Assembly (NCBI RefSeq): GCF_000234665.1
Contig: NC_018335.1
Span: 1-64,000 of the forward strand
DNA: 64,000 bases
Reading direction: 5' to 3'
Source: Leishmania mexicana MHOM/GT/2001/U1103
Taxonomy: Eukaryota; Euglenozoa; Kinetoplastea; Trypanosomatida; Trypanosomatidae
Shown here: piece after piece, positions 30,779-41,648 of the stretch
Layout: the number at the start of each line of letters is the position of its first letter
Position numbering within the stretch: position 1 is the first letter of the stretch
Made by a program: the position numbers and the translations under genes
Notes under the pieces: model-generated
Database searches by the model: none
The model's input: the letters and a program-made list of their open reading frames with translations, nothing else
What the model was told of the DNA's origin: nothing

Positions 30779-31474
30779 TCATATCTCTGATTTGGCGGTG
30801 CTGCTCCGCGTGTACGTCCGTATAAGTGCATAAAAACGTGCTATGGGTACACGAACGTCGTCGCACCGCGTAAAATGCTCGCCGCATAGCATTCTGCCAA
30901 ACATTTCCAAGCCCCTGTCCGCCTGCATTCGCCCATAGTTCTCCTCATCGGTACGACCTGTTTGTGGCGCAAATCGGGGAATGGCGAGCGCGTTCTGATG
31001 CGGATACACATTATCAGGCGCCGAGTCGTCCAGGATTAAGGCTGTGCGCTCCTCAAATTGAAAACCGTCCAGCATGCTGAGGTTCTTTATTAAGCGCCCG
31101 TAGCCGTCGCCTACGCATGCGTCGCGGGTGTACCACCGAGACTCGTCAATAAGATTAGCAGGCAGCAGCCACCTAAGCAGCGTCCGCGCGTATAGGTCCT
31201 CGCCGGCGGTGAAGATACGCATATCGTAGTGTTCTGCGCACTGATAAAGGAACTCATTCAACCCAGGTCGCCTAAACGCATAGTAGGTCACACTGGGGTC
31301 GTCCTCCAGCGTGAACTGGAAGAAGTCTTCACTGGTATCGATAAAAAACGTCGGTTTCTCAAAGTAACAGTGAACAAGAGTCTCGTCCATGTCTAAGAAA
31401 AGCGTCCGCCGGTGGTTACTAACGCCCACGTACTCCTCTGGCTTCGTGAAGAACCGAGGTGGACCGTCGGCCAT
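30779..31474 (-). CDS. FCP1/SCP-type (NIF-like) HAD phosphatase (231 aa)
   Basis: A small phosphatase of the FCP1/SCP/TIM50 branch of the HAD superfamily, which remove phosphate from phosphoserine proteins such as the Pol II tail or SMAD-like targets. The catalytic motif DxDx(T/V) is intact at D28-M-D30-E-T32 (LFLDMDETLVHC), with D28 as nucleophile. Family motifs follow in order: FRRPGLNEFL (about 68-77), MRIFTAGEDLYA (about 95-106), and LILDDSAPDNVYPHQNAL (about 146-163). No BRCT domain or membrane span is present, so it is closer to SCP than to FCP1 or TIM50. The kinetoplastid Pol II tail lacks heptads, so the substrate is open. ATG at 31474. Confidence 0.9.
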   Translation of the reverse strand: MADGPPRFFTKPEEYVGVSNHRRTLFLDMDETLVHCYFEKPTFFIDTSEDFFQFTLEDDPSVTYYAFRRPGLNEFLYQCAEHYDMRIFTAGEDLYARTLLRWLLPANLIDESRWYTRDACVGDGYGRLIKNLSMLDGFQFEERTALILDDSAPDNVYPHQNALAIPRFAPQTGRTDEENYGRMQADRGLEMFGRMLCGEHFTRCDDVRVPIARFYALIRTYTRSSTAKSEI

Positions 31475-32399
31475 CCTGCATCCTCACAATGAAGAAAACG
31501 GTGATTTACAACGACAGCGCAATAGAGTCTCAAATCGCCAGCACTCCACAAGACGTACACAGGCGCACAATAAGCCTCTTCCGCCCCCACAACGCAAAAG
31601 AAAATAATAATAATAATCAAAACACAGACACAGACAGGGACGAAGAAGGATAGAGGAGCCTGGAAAAGAGAAACCCAAAGAATACGAAGCTGTGATCGAG
31701 CCTGAAGACAACAATGGGGGAATGTGCGGTGTGACGAGTGCCTCCTATGCAAGGGTGGCAGCGCGCCGCTTCTTCCGTAAAGCGCCACTCCGAAACGCAC
31801 CCGAACTACCCCACGAGAGGAGAACAAGGAAGGAGAGAACCTTTGGCAGTCGCACGCTTTGCCCCTCCCCCACTTCGCCTTCCTTGGCGCGTTCAGCTCC
31901 GTGCACGCCGCAGCTGCCCTGTGCGGAGCAAGGTAAGTCAGCAGAAGAATCGATCCTTGCTTTTCCTTTGCTACTTTTCTGGTTCACTGATACTAGATGC
32001 TGTCCTTCTCTCACTTTATTTCTGTTTTTTTTTCGCTGGTTTTGGTCTGCTGGTTGGTTTGGTCGCAGTCACAGACGTTCCACACACAAGCCCCCCCCCA
32101 CACACACATACACAGAGAGAGCAAGGATCAAGTCAGTGGCGTTTTTACTTGATCTGCTCTCTTCTTCTGCTACGTCTCTCCTGTTCTCCTGCTTGCTGGT
32201 TTGTTTTCGTATGTTGTCGTTGTGGTAGCGTTGGTTGAAGTCGCGCGAGGGAGGAGAAAGGGAGCGGTGTGTTGACAGGTGGCAAAGGAAAGGTGTGTGA
32301 GGTAAACAGTGGCAGAGAGAAGTGACAGGAAGAAGTGCAGAGCGTCTGCGTGGGTGCAGCAGTGCATGTACGAGAATCAGCACCGTTACCAATAAAATA
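31475..32399. other. Intergenic: phosphatase leader
   Basis: Pyrimidine-rich tracts appear on both strands, with a C-run and CA repeat near 32090-32120. No gene is seen. Confidence 0.4.
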
Positions 32400-32760
32400 G
32401 AGACGACGCACTGAAGACAGGTCCGGAAAGCCCTGAAAGAGAGCTGCAACGTGTTTGTCGAGGTGTGGAGCACCAAGAGGGTCTTGGAGCACGACCTTCT
32501 TCAGCTCGAGTCCTGGAGACACCGATGCTTCACTGGAGCATACGAAAAAGTCGCCAAGACCCTCATCTTAGGCGCCATCATAACAGAAGCAGTGCACCGG
32601 CTGGATGGCGTGGCCAGCGAGGCGTGTGTCGTTGACGAGTTGCGGCAATGGGGTGAAAGAAGAACAAGTGATCAGAACACCGATGAAAGCCCCAGTGACA
32701 CCGCGCCGACTTCCTTCATGAAAGCCGATCTCCCCTGTCTGGAGCCGCTTCTGTAAGTGT
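32400..32760 (-). pseudogene. Possible gene relic, unidentified
   Basis: Two coding-like minus-strand stretches in different frames abut here: one with LPQLVNDTRLAGHAIQPVHC (ending at a stop near 32568) and one with LELKKVVLQDPLGAPHLDKH (about 32510-32440). They could be one short gene broken by a frameshift, or UTR sequence that happens to be open. No family is recognised. Confidence 0.25.
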
Positions 32761-33205
32761 GTGTGTGGGTATCTCGAAAAGCGAATCGCAAACACTTAGG
32801 AGTAGGATAGGTCAGAGATGGTGATTAACTGATGTGGTTCCGCTATTACGGGGAGTACGTGTGTGCCTGTGTTGAGGAATAAGAAGGAGCCGCAGAACCC
32901 GGGGTTGTCGGCGCAGTCCGCCAACCAGCTCATCGGGGATGCAAGAGAGGTCGAACGGAAGAGATGACAGACTGTAGTAAGGGCAAAGGCGATACCGCCT
33001 CTTCTGTTCTGCAGCAGCTCGCCTTCTCTCCGCGTTCTCCCTCTTCCCTTCCACCCCTCCTTGGTGCCCTCTGTGTCCCCGCACAACGACCACCTTGCCG
33101 TAAAGAGAGAACATCCACAAAAAGCGGGTAAGACACGGAGTAGACGCTCTTGAGAGCAACGTAGGGTGCAATCGTGTGTACGCAGATGTAGGATGGTGTC
33201 GCTTG
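32761..33205. other. 3' UTR of the carrier gene
   Basis: No gene is seen; the presumed 3' UTR of the mitochondrial carrier gene. Confidence 0.4.
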
Positions 33206-34141
33206 CTACAGTGTGTGCAGGCTTTGAAAACCGGACTTGACAAACTCGTACGTACCAAAAAATATGCTCCCGCCGAGTGAAATCCATAGCACGCGTGTCG
33301 AGGCCCCGCGGAAGAAGCGCTGTGCGTAGCCGAACCTGTCACCGGACCGGGCTGGCTCACGAATCAACTCATCCAGTACATACCTGATGCTCACTTTCTC
33401 CTGCCCCGGCCCGCAGCGGAACAACATGATCCGCGTCTTGAGAACATCCAATGGGGTTGTGAGAAAGGCGGCGCACCCCCCACTGAACGCACCGCAAAAG
33501 GGAAGACTGAGGGAGGCGTAGGGGTGGTCCGTGGACGCGCGCATTTCGGCCTTCAGAGATTCGTACAGGGACATCTGAATTACAGAGAAAGGCAACTCGC
33601 GCATCAGCATGATGGGCATGCCTCGAAAAAGATGGTGCACGCCGGAGAGACGAATTGGCGGCGACGGCACAGCTGCGACCGAGTCTCGTGGAACAACCAC
33701 CGGCGTTGCTGTGTTGTTGGTGACGTTACGCAACACGGAGGTGATGGTTGCGTGATGTCCGGCCTGCATCTGCTGCTTCACCATCTCTACCGGTACACGA
33801 ATACAGCAAGCTAAGCACTCCCCGCACACGGCCGCCGCGGCCTGGCATGCCATTACACTTGGCGTTATGGCTATCGAAGTGGGCTCGATCCCGCTTGCAG
33901 CGCCCAGCGGCGCTGCAAGTGACAGAAACGATCGCTTCGCTGTGTCGTAGCCGAAGAAAAACGCAGCCCCGCCAGGCACAGAGCCCACCGCCATAGCACT
34001 CAAGCCTTTGTAAACATTATTAAAGCCGCCGGTAGCCAGAAAGCCTTCCTTGGACTGAAGGCGCGTCTTTACCGTGTCGATGGGGTAGAGACTAAGGTCG
34101 ACGAACAGCCCAGCACACGCGCCAGCCACAAGCGACTCCAT
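33206..34141 (-). CDS. Mitochondrial carrier, S-adenosylmethionine carrier-like (311 aa)
   Basis: A six-span mitochondrial carrier (SLC25) protein of the inner membrane. Three repeats each carry the Px[DE]xx[KR] signature: P20-IDTVK (YPIDTVKTRLQ), P117-VEMVK and P230-LDVLK. The first repeat, with TRLQSKEGFLATGGFNNVYK and AVGSVPGGAAFFFGYD, closely matches yeast Sam5 and human SLC25A26, which import SAM for methylation in the matrix in exchange for SAH. A Thr/Pro-rich insert of about 30 residues lies in the second repeat (about 140-165). The open frame extends to a TTG at 34252; the ATG at 34141 (MESLVAGACAGLF) is used, giving a start right before the first span, as in other SAM carriers. Substrate is inferred from similarity only. 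Confidence 0.88.
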   Translation of the reverse strand: MESLVAGACAGLFVDLSLYPIDTVKTRLQSKEGFLATGGFNNVYKGLSAMAVGSVPGGAAFFFGYDTAKRSFLSLAAPLGAASGIEPTSIAITPSVMACQAAAAVCGECLACCIRVPVEMVKQQMQAGHHATITSVLRNVTNNTATPVVVPRDSVAAVPSPPIRLSGVHHLFRGMPIMLMRELPFSVIQMSLYESLKAEMRASTDHPYASLSLPFCGAFSGGCAAFLTTPLDVLKTRIMLFRCGPGQEKVSIRYVLDELIREPARSGDRFGYAQRFFRGASTRVLWISLGGSIFFGTYEFVKSGFQSLHTL

Positions 34142-34512
34142 TCGATCTACAAACCTCAACAATTTAAAAACATCAATCAAGTGAAAACCTGCGTGGTGCG
34201 CCCTCGCAGTTCCTCCGTGCGAGTGCGCGAATGGTGGCCCGTCGAGGAACAACAGACGGAGAAGATAATGCAGTCACACACACAACGACCACCACGTCCC
34301 GCATACCTTTTGTGCGGCACATCAACACGAGATAGGCAAGTCAATATGAGAGAAAAGACGAGGAGAAAGTAGCGATCTAAGACATCGGTTACGACAGCCG
34401 TGTATGCATTGGCTGCAACCTGAAAGCGCGAGAGGGACATTCACATCTCGCCATTTTGCTCACGTTCCGGGAACGATGTCACCCCAGCCCACCCCCAAAT
34501 TTTGAGTGGCAA
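34142..34512. other. Carrier gene leader
   Basis: Spacer between the carrier ATG and the inverted repeat copy. No gene is seen. Confidence 0.4.
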
Positions 34513-35001
34513 CTCGATGCGTGGTACCACAGGGCCCAGTATCCCCGCCTTCTCCCTCTCTGCGGCGAAGCCAAGCAGCCTGACCCCCTTATCCCTTGCC
34601 AAGTGCCGAACCACCTCTGGTGGTGACAGGGTCGCAGGTGCCTGCGCCGTGCTGGAGGTCAGAGCGACGTATCGCTGCTGATGCCGTCGGTCGGGTCCTG
34701 GATGTGCGTTGCGTCGGGGCGACCGGCGACCGTGAGCACGCTTGTGCCATCCACATGATTCGGCAAGGTGTCACCGCGTCTCGAGAGTAACCCACCCGGC
34801 CCTGGCTGTCTGGTGGTGCGGGGGGCGGCGGGTGGGTGGGTGGTGTTTGAGGACAGATGGCCGTGCCCCGCCGGCTGAGTGGGCGCATTGCTGCACGGCG
34901 TGTCTGCCGCTTCGTCGCGGGACGCGGTGGGACGGTGACAGGTCGTGGGTAGACCGGAGCGGGACTCGTGTGGCATGGCAGAGAAACGGACGGGCTGAAC
35001 A
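34513..35001 (-). repeat. SIDER-like retroposon copy 3 (inverted)
   Basis: This copy is in the opposite orientation to copies 1, 2 and 4. Its element-left end is at 35001 (TGTTCAGCCCGTCC on the minus strand) and shares the extended left end with copy 2. Its right end stops at CGCATCGAG near 34513, slightly earlier than in the other copies. It lies about 1.1 kb past the kinase stop codon. No clear target-site duplication was found. Confidence 0.75.
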
Positions 35002-36113
35002 GAAAAATATACAAAGCAAAATGCTCGACGTTGGCGTGCAAATCCAAGGAGAAATGGCAGAAAAAAGCGAACAGTGCACGTGCTTGCGGTGATGGGTGTA
35101 CTGCACGTACTCCAGCTTCCCCAGTGCAGGAAGGATAAGCGGTCGAGTGAGCCGGCGGTCAGCCATGCGATGTACGGCAACTCGCCAGCGCTGGGCAGTG
35201 TTTTTGCCCCTTTTCCGCTACGTTTTCTTTTACCTTCTTGTCCCTAGCGGTCTTGTCGAAAATATTCTCTTCTCCATGGCATCACAAATCCCCAAAACCT
35301 CCACTTCGCCTACATTTTTCCGTGTCTCAGCACCAGCAGCACATGAACGGCACACGCAAGGAAAAGGAAAGAATGGGACAAAGTGCGTCGAGTGAAAGAT
35401 GGCGTGGTGACGGAAAGGCACGGAGGTACAGCAGAACCAACGAGTCAACGCCGTCCCGCTTCCTCTTCTCTAGTGGTGGGTGGTTGTAGCGTCCCTCACG
35501 CATAGCAGCCAGAGAGGGAGGAAGACGCAGCAGTTCTGGCTCACAGACACACAATCATATCCAAAGCCTGATACGGCACAAGAAGAGAATCACAGCAATT
35601 CTCTTCGCTTGGGGGATGGAAGTAGGGGGGCATTCATGGGGACTACTAGAGTCCATACTTGGCAATGAACAGCGATCAGGAAACCGTAAAACATAAAAGT
35701 AAGTTGAGAAAGAGGAGGAGATCAGATGCATCTGCGCGAGTCTCTCGGTGCGTGTGCGGCTGCTTGTGTGTTTGATGTCTAGCTGATGAGGTGCGAGAAG
35801 GGAGAAAAAACGTGCAGCCATGTCGCCATGCCATTCCTCATACCACGTACACCCAGCCGCTGAGGACAGACAAAATGAAGCAGGTGCGCACTCAATCGCC
35901 GCTGGAGCCCTCACAACTCCACTATAGCCGCCACGGAACGTTCACGGCGGAACGAGGGCCCTCCCAATCGTTTATCCCTGCACCCGAGATCAAGCACACA
36001 CGAGCCGAACAGACGCACAAAAGACCTAGGCTCAGGTTGATCGCCATACGACGGACCGTGATCTTACCCGGGGAGTCCATATGCTCGCGGAAAAGTACCG
36101 CGGGAGGCGGCTT
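35002..36113. other. 3' UTR of the kinase gene
   Basis: No gene or repeat is seen between the inverted element and the kinase stop codon. Confidence 0.45.
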
Positions 36114-39100
36114 CTACTTGCTCACGCGTTCACTCCAGCCCGCCGCCATGGGCGAGGACGTGTGAGAATCCACGTCAGAGCCCTCCTCCCCAGAGTAAGA
36201 CGAATAGCCGGCAAGCGTCTCGCGCGGGGCGGCCACAAGTCGCTGCGCGCTGCTGGTGGAGGCCCGTAAAAGCGGACGTGGTGCGGCCTTCGAAGAAGAC
36301 GAGAATAATGGTGAGTTGTAAAAGTGGCTGCCACCAGCAGAGAGCGACCCGCGCGCTTCCATCCCGCACGACGGGGTCAGCGGCGAGGCATGAGTGCCTG
36401 ACGTCTGGCCAGGCATGTCCGATGACGCGTGTTCAGCCACCTCTTTAATCTTGTTTGCGATTTGGTTGCGCACGTCATCCGTGAAGGCGACCACAAAGTT
36501 CGGCTGGTTATCCACCACCTTGCACTGCACATCAGCCACATCGACATTCAGCTCCACGTTCACGGCGCATCCTGGGGCGGTGTTGACAGAGAAGGACATG
36601 TGCAGCTTTCCATCAGCGTGCGCCCTCAGTTTCTCTGGCAACCCACGGAAACTCTCGCTGCGCTGCGTGGAAGTAGGCGAGTTCGACCGCGGAGTGTGAG
36701 GTGATACGGTGTCGAGGTTGCTGCCGGCCTTGGATGCGGACGTCGGCGACACGTGCGACGTATGCACCGAGCCGGTGTGGCTGGGCGGCTGACTTACAAA
36801 TGTTGTGGACGGGCCGGGTCGGTACAGCAGCGGCGGCGCGGGAATGCCCTGCGGGGATGACGGAACTGAGGGGCCCCCGCGCGACGGCGACTCTCTGCGA
36901 GAGAAGACGCCACTGATGCCGAGAAGCGGGGAGAAAGCGCCGTCGGCCACGCCCATGGCATTCGGCCCCGCAGCAACGCGCGGGCTGACGGTACCTCTGC
37001 TAAACGAGCTGTTACGCGCTGGGGATACAATACGCCCAGTGTGGAAGGAGCCGTAGACGCTGTCGCCGAAGGTGGGCCTGCCGTGCACCGAATCCTCCAT
37101 CTCGTCACCGGGAAGGTGAACCACATCAAGGTTGCCTTCCTCATTGATGCGCAAGTACTGCTGCGGCGGCGGTGCCCCATCCAAGTCCAGTCCGGGAGGC
37201 AAGACAAAGTTGCCTGCAGACGCCCCAAGTGGCACTTGGCTGTAGTGGAAGTTTTCGTGCACCATGGAATGCTCTGGCGTATATACAGGGGACAGAAATT
37301 CAGCCACGTTCGCGCTGACACCGCCGCCACGATGGCTAAGGGCGGGTGAGTGGATCGAGAAGGTGCGCGTGAGCGAGGGACTCGTGTCGCCGGTCCCCGA
37401 GCCCACTTCCCCTGTCACAGTCTCCTGTACGGTACGAGGAGGGATCTCCAGGGAGCACACGAGCAGGGAGCAGAGTTCCAGCGCCGTCGCCGCCGCCACG
37501 GTCTCCAACTCCTGCTGACACGCCATCTCCTCCTCCGCGGGGTTGAGAGTTGGGGTGGTGGAAACGGACTTCTGCAAGCCGTCGCTGCCGTTGAAGCTCA
37601 TGTCGTCGCGGTCCGCCGCCGAGTCTCGCGGACTGGAGAACGTGGACGACTTCCCGGGCGAACCAAAAGAGCGAAACACGGCGGAGCTTTCCTGGTGGAG
37701 AGAGAGGACAGCGCTGGGTGGGTTTGGTACCGGCGCGAGCCGCGACCCTGTGATCCACGGATGCTTCAGCAAATCGTCGGCTTCTGGTCGATTTGCCACG
37801 TTGCGTGTGAAGCACAGTTCCATGAAGCTGAGGAACTCCGCGGAGAACTCGCTCTTGGCTTCTGGCGAGGGCAGCACCAAGGGAGACTCCGACGTTGTCG
37901 TGAGGTAGAACATGAGAGGGAGATTGTCCTTGACGCCGGAGTGGTACCAAGGCAGCAGCCCGGTGCTCAGCTCGAAAAGCGCGCACGCCATTGACCATAT
38001 ATCCGCCTTGTGATTAGCCTCACCCTTGATGAATTCAGGGGCCATGTACACTGGTGTCCCAATAATGCAGCTGGATGCTTTGTTCAGCTCCGACACGCGT
38101 TTGCTGCAGCCGAAGTCGCACAGTTTCACCTCGCCGCGGTGGCTGACGAGGATGTTGGCGGGTTTGATGTCTCGGTGAAAAATTCCCTCCTTGTGGATAA
38201 AGCGAATGGCGCGCAGGACGCTCCGCGCCACGATGCGCAGCACCGCTTCCGTCAGTGGTCCAAACTTCTGCAGCAGGTGGAGAGTGGAGTCACCCGCAAG
38301 CAGCTCCATCGCAATGCGGCAGACTTTCTGCGACTTGCTGTGCTCGAAGAGGGAATAGCTGACAATGTTGGGGTGATGAAGGGACTTGAGTAGGGCGAAT
38401 TCCGCCTCGATCGCGTTGAGCGCCTTCACGTCGTCCACGCCGGAGATGTCGATCTCTTTGATGGCGACAAGCTCTCCACGTACGGTGTCCACGCCCGCGA
38501 AGACCTTCGCGAAGCCGCCGGCGCCGATAAGGGGACCCTTGCGAATGTCCAGCGGGTGAGCAGCATCGCCTTGAATGATCGTCTTGCCGCGCACCGCAAT
38601 GTGCGTGCGTAGGGCATTCATCGCCAAAGGCAGTTCATTCTGACCTGGTGAGACAGTGCACACCACCGAGCCCATTGCGCACGACGCGACGACACGATGC
38701 ACAGCGTGCCAGTCTGCCACTCCGCGAGGCGAGATACCCGCCCCGAGGAAGCGAGGAGAGCCTAATAAGGGACTCGCTGATGACAAAGGCGCGGACGGGT
38801 TGAACGCGGCGTACGGCGAGGCTGCGGTCAGCACTCCGCTGGCATTCACGTCGGGGGGCCACAAGGAGTAGCGTCCACCTTGCCCGCTAAAGGTGCCAAA
38901 GAAGCTGCTCTGTGGTTGGTGGATGAAGGAGCTCCCGAGGAGTAGCCTTTCGGCCTCCGGTCCAGTGCTGCTGCCGCGGCCCTGCCGACCATGCAAGAAA
39001 GTACTACGATACAGCTGTCCGATGCTGCCGTCACGCTGCCGTGAACCGGAGGCGCTGGCGAGGAAGCGACAGGAGTTGAAAAGGCGGAAGGAACGGCCCC

Positions 39101-39482
39101 ATTCCTGTGGGCTGCTGCTGTCCATGGGGGAGACCGAAACACTGGTGTTGCTCATGGTGCGGCTCGGCGAGTCACGCAGGTTCGCGCTGTATGTGCCGCT
39201 GTCATCGGGGCCGGGCCGGTAGCTCTCCGTTTGGTTCACCTTCAGCGTGTGAGTGCTGCACGAGCTGGCCGCTGAGTGCCCGCTACTTGCATAGTGTCGC
39301 CCCGTTGCCAGCGACCACTGCGGCCGAGTGAAGCGACCGGTCATGGTGTTGGACTCGGGTGGCGGCCCAGCGGTGGACGTACTACTTCCCATGTACTCAT
39401 CCTCGTCATCGGCAGGGCTGATGGGCGAGGTGCTCGACCGCGGTGACGATGTCCGTGAAAACGCTCCGTCATCCCTGCGCAT
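36114..39482 (-). CDS. Large serine/threonine protein kinase, STE11/MEKK-like (1122 aa)
   Basis: A kinase domain at about residues 313-580 sits between long low-complexity arms. Catalytic elements are intact: glycine loop GAGGFAKV (320-327), VAIK with Lys342, HRDIKPANIL with Asp438, DFG at 456-458, GTPVYMAPEF in the activation segment, and a C-lobe ending RPEADDLLKHPW. This matches the MAPKKK (STE11) group, common in trypanosomatids, which act at the top of MAP kinase cascades. The N-terminal arm (1-310) is Ser/Pro-rich and the C-terminal arm (580-1122) has many SP and TP sites. A conserved-looking beta-rich stretch near the C-terminus (about 985-1035, containing HMSFSVNTAPGCAVNVELNV) may be a regulatory domain. 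The first ATG is at 39482; the longer frame starts with TTG. The target is unknown. Confidence 0.92.
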   Translation of the reverse strand: MRRDDGAFSRTSSPRSSTSPISPADDEDEYMGSSTSTAGPPPESNTMTGRFTRPQWSLATGRHYASSGHSAASSCSTHTLKVNQTESYRPGPDDSGTYSANLRDSPSRTMSNTSVSVSPMDSSSPQEWGRSFRLFNSCRFLASASGSRQRDGSIGQLYRSTFLHGRQGRGSSTGPEAERLLLGSSFIHQPQSSFFGTFSGQGGRYSLWPPDVNASGVLTAASPYAAFNPSAPLSSASPLLGSPRFLGAGISPRGVADWHAVHRVVASCAMGSVVCTVSPGQNELPLAMNALRTHIAVRGKTIIQGDAAHPLDIRKGPLIGAGGFAKVFAGVDTVRGELVAIKEIDISGVDDVKALNAIEAEFALLKSLHHPNIVSYSLFEHSKSQKVCRIAMELLAGDSTLHLLQKFGPLTEAVLRIVARSVLRAIRFIHKEGIFHRDIKPANILVSHRGEVKLCDFGCSKRVSELNKASSCIIGTPVYMAPEFIKGEANHKADIWSMACALFELSTGLLPWYHSGVKDNLPLMFYLTTTSESPLVLPSPEAKSEFSAEFLSFMELCFTRNVANRPEADDLLKHPWITGSRLAPVPNPPSAVLSLHQESSAVFRSFGSPGKSSTFSSPRDSAADRDDMSFNGSDGLQKSVSTTPTLNPAEEEMACQQELETVAAATALELCSLLVCSLEIPPRTVQETVTGEVGSGTGDTSPSLTRTFSIHSPALSHRGGGVSANVAEFLSPVYTPEHSMVHENFHYSQVPLGASAGNFVLPPGLDLDGAPPPQQYLRINEEGNLDVVHLPGDEMEDSVHGRPTFGDSVYGSFHTGRIVSPARNSSFSRGTVSPRVAAGPNAMGVADGAFSPLLGISGVFSRRESPSRGGPSVPSSPQGIPAPPLLYRPGPSTTFVSQPPSHTGSVHTSHVSPTSASKAGSNLDTVSPHTPRSNSPTSTQRSESFRGLPEKLRAHADGKLHMSFSVNTAPGCAVNVELNVDVADVQCKVVDNQPNFVVAFTDDVRNQIANKIKEVAEHASSDMPGQTSGTHASPLTPSCGMEARGSLSAGGSHFYNSPLFSSSSKAAPRPLLRASTSSAQRLVAAPRETLAGYSSYSGEEGSDVDSHTSSPMAAGWSERVSK

Positions 39483-41160
39483 TGTTCCTTCTGTGTGTTG
39501 TCCGTCCGACCTAAGTCTCAAGTAGAAGTCACTACTGGTCGCGCACAATGTGTGCCGTCACCACATACAACAGTCGATCGAAAGGGCGTTGCACGCACGC
39601 AGACACAAGCACACACTCATAAAAGAAACGAAGACAATAAGAAGCTCACCAGATGGTTAGAGATGGCGAGAGAGAAGACCCCTGAGGGATTGAGAGAGTG
39701 CGGTAATGGCCTGGGGAGGGGAGGGGCAAGGAGGGAACGCGGCGCCCACAAGCCCGTCTCTGCTACTGGGATAGATTGTTTGTTTTTCTCTTTCGTTTTG
39801 CGAGTGTAAGTACGGTGGTGCTTCTTGACGAGTTGCACCCACTTTTTCGTCTGTAGACGCCGCCCCTACCGATTCACCGCGACACGATAGCGGAGAATAG
39901 ACGGAAAGACCCTGCCTCTGCTGCCTGCGTCAAGGCACGGGGACAGCGGAGGAGGAAGCAAGCGCCACAGCAACCGAGTAACCAATTTTGGGGGAGTCAA
40001 CGCGGCAGCCTTCACCATCCCCAGCGCAAGCAAAAATTAATACACAACGAGGAGAGAGGAGAAGCAAACACACACAAAAGAGGGGGGCTAATGCCAGAGA
40101 GTTTGTTGGCCGTCTGCGGCGCAGCTATATGGAAAGACGGCGAGGCTGAGAAGAGGTGTTGCGACAATGAGGTTGTGCGGTGGTGGTACCGGAGGGTGTA
40201 GCAGGAGAACGTTCGGAAGCGAAAAGAACACGGAACTATTACACTGCACGTCACGATATGCAAAACGCAAAAATCAGGGACAGACTAAAAATTGGAGAAA
40301 GATACGGGAAGAAATGAGGGAGCAACGCGTCATCCCAAAGAGCGAGGAGGGCAACCACAGCAACACACAAGCAAACGTAAACCTGCGCAAGTCAACGCAC
40401 AGTCGGTGATAGAGAGAGGCCCGAGACAGTTGCAGCAGTCCCGAACGTACAGAAGACACACACACACACACCCGCACTCACACGAGGAGGGGAGTGAGGG
40501 CGCGGGTGAATGAGGAGGAAAACGGGAGACGACAACTGGGAGAGGCAGCCGATGCTTGGGGGAGGACAACAACGACGAGAACAAAGGACAGAAAGAGATG
40601 TGCGGTGCTCAATCGAGGAGGCACAGCAATACTAGCAGCCCCTTACGGCAGCACAGTACAATAAAAGCGCCAAAAAACAGGGTAGTATTTCGCGGTCGTG
40701 GATCGGTGAACGTTGGCAGTATGGAGAAGGTCGGGAGGAGGGAAGGCCACGTGCGCCAAGGAGCAGATAGAGAAAGAATCGAAAAGAAGGCGGAAGGGGT
40801 GCGATAGAAAGGATGAGTGGTTGAAGACAAGAGTAATACACCTGACAGAAGGAAGATGCCCGACGGCGAGCGTCTGCGTGGCAGGAGTTAGCATAGCTTC
40901 ATTACACCATGTCTGGTGTTCCTCGCACCGAAGGGAGAAAGCAAAGAGTCGCCGGTACCCCATTTTCATTCATCTGTGCGTGTTTATGCAGGACACTTGG
41001 TACCTAAAAAACATGCCGCCATACCTCTGCGTGCATACGTGCTGGTGGCCGTCTGACTGCTTTAGAGTCTGTTGGCATGTGAGTCACTTTCAGCGGTGGC
41101 AAATTTCTCAACAAGCAACATCACAAACGAGGGGAAGGCTTTGCTTTCATACCGCCAAAA
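39483..41160. other. Kinase leader and intergenic spacer
   Basis: Purine-rich on the plus strand, with a CA run near 40455-40472. No gene is seen. Confidence 0.45.
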
Positions 41161-41648
41161 CTGCCATGCCACACGAGTCCCGCTCCGGTCTACCCACGGC
41201 CTGTCACCGTCCCACCGCGTCCCGCGACGAAGCGGCAGACACGCCGTGCAGCAATGCGCCCACTCAGCCGGCGGGGCACGGCCATCTGTCCTCAAACACC
41301 ACCCACCCACCCGCCGCCCCCCGCACCACCAGACAGCCAGGGCCGGGTGGGTTACTCTCGAGACGCGGTGACACCTTGCCGAATCATGTGGATGGCACAA
41401 GCGTGCTCACGGTCGCCGGTCGCCCCGACGCAACGCACATCCAGGACCCGGCCGACGGCATCAGCAGCGATACGTCGCTCTGACCTCCAGCACGGCGCAG
41501 GCACCTGCGACCCTGTCACCACCAGAGGTGGTTCTGGCACTTGGCAAGGGATAAGGGGGTCAGGCTGCTTGGCTTCGCCGCAGAGAGGGAGAAGGCGGGG
41601 ATACTGGGCCCTGTGGTGCCACGCATCGAGGTGTCCTTCTTCATCAAG
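41161..41648 (+). repeat. SIDER-like retroposon copy 4
   Basis: Same orientation as copies 1 and 2. By eye it differs from copy 1 at only a few positions over about 450 bases. Its left end begins at CTGCCATGCCACACGAGTCC, inside the extended left end of copies 2 and 3. It ends in GTGTCCTTCTTCATCAAGG followed by an A-rich stretch. It starts about 230 bases past the stop codon of the SKP1-like gene. Confidence 0.75.
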
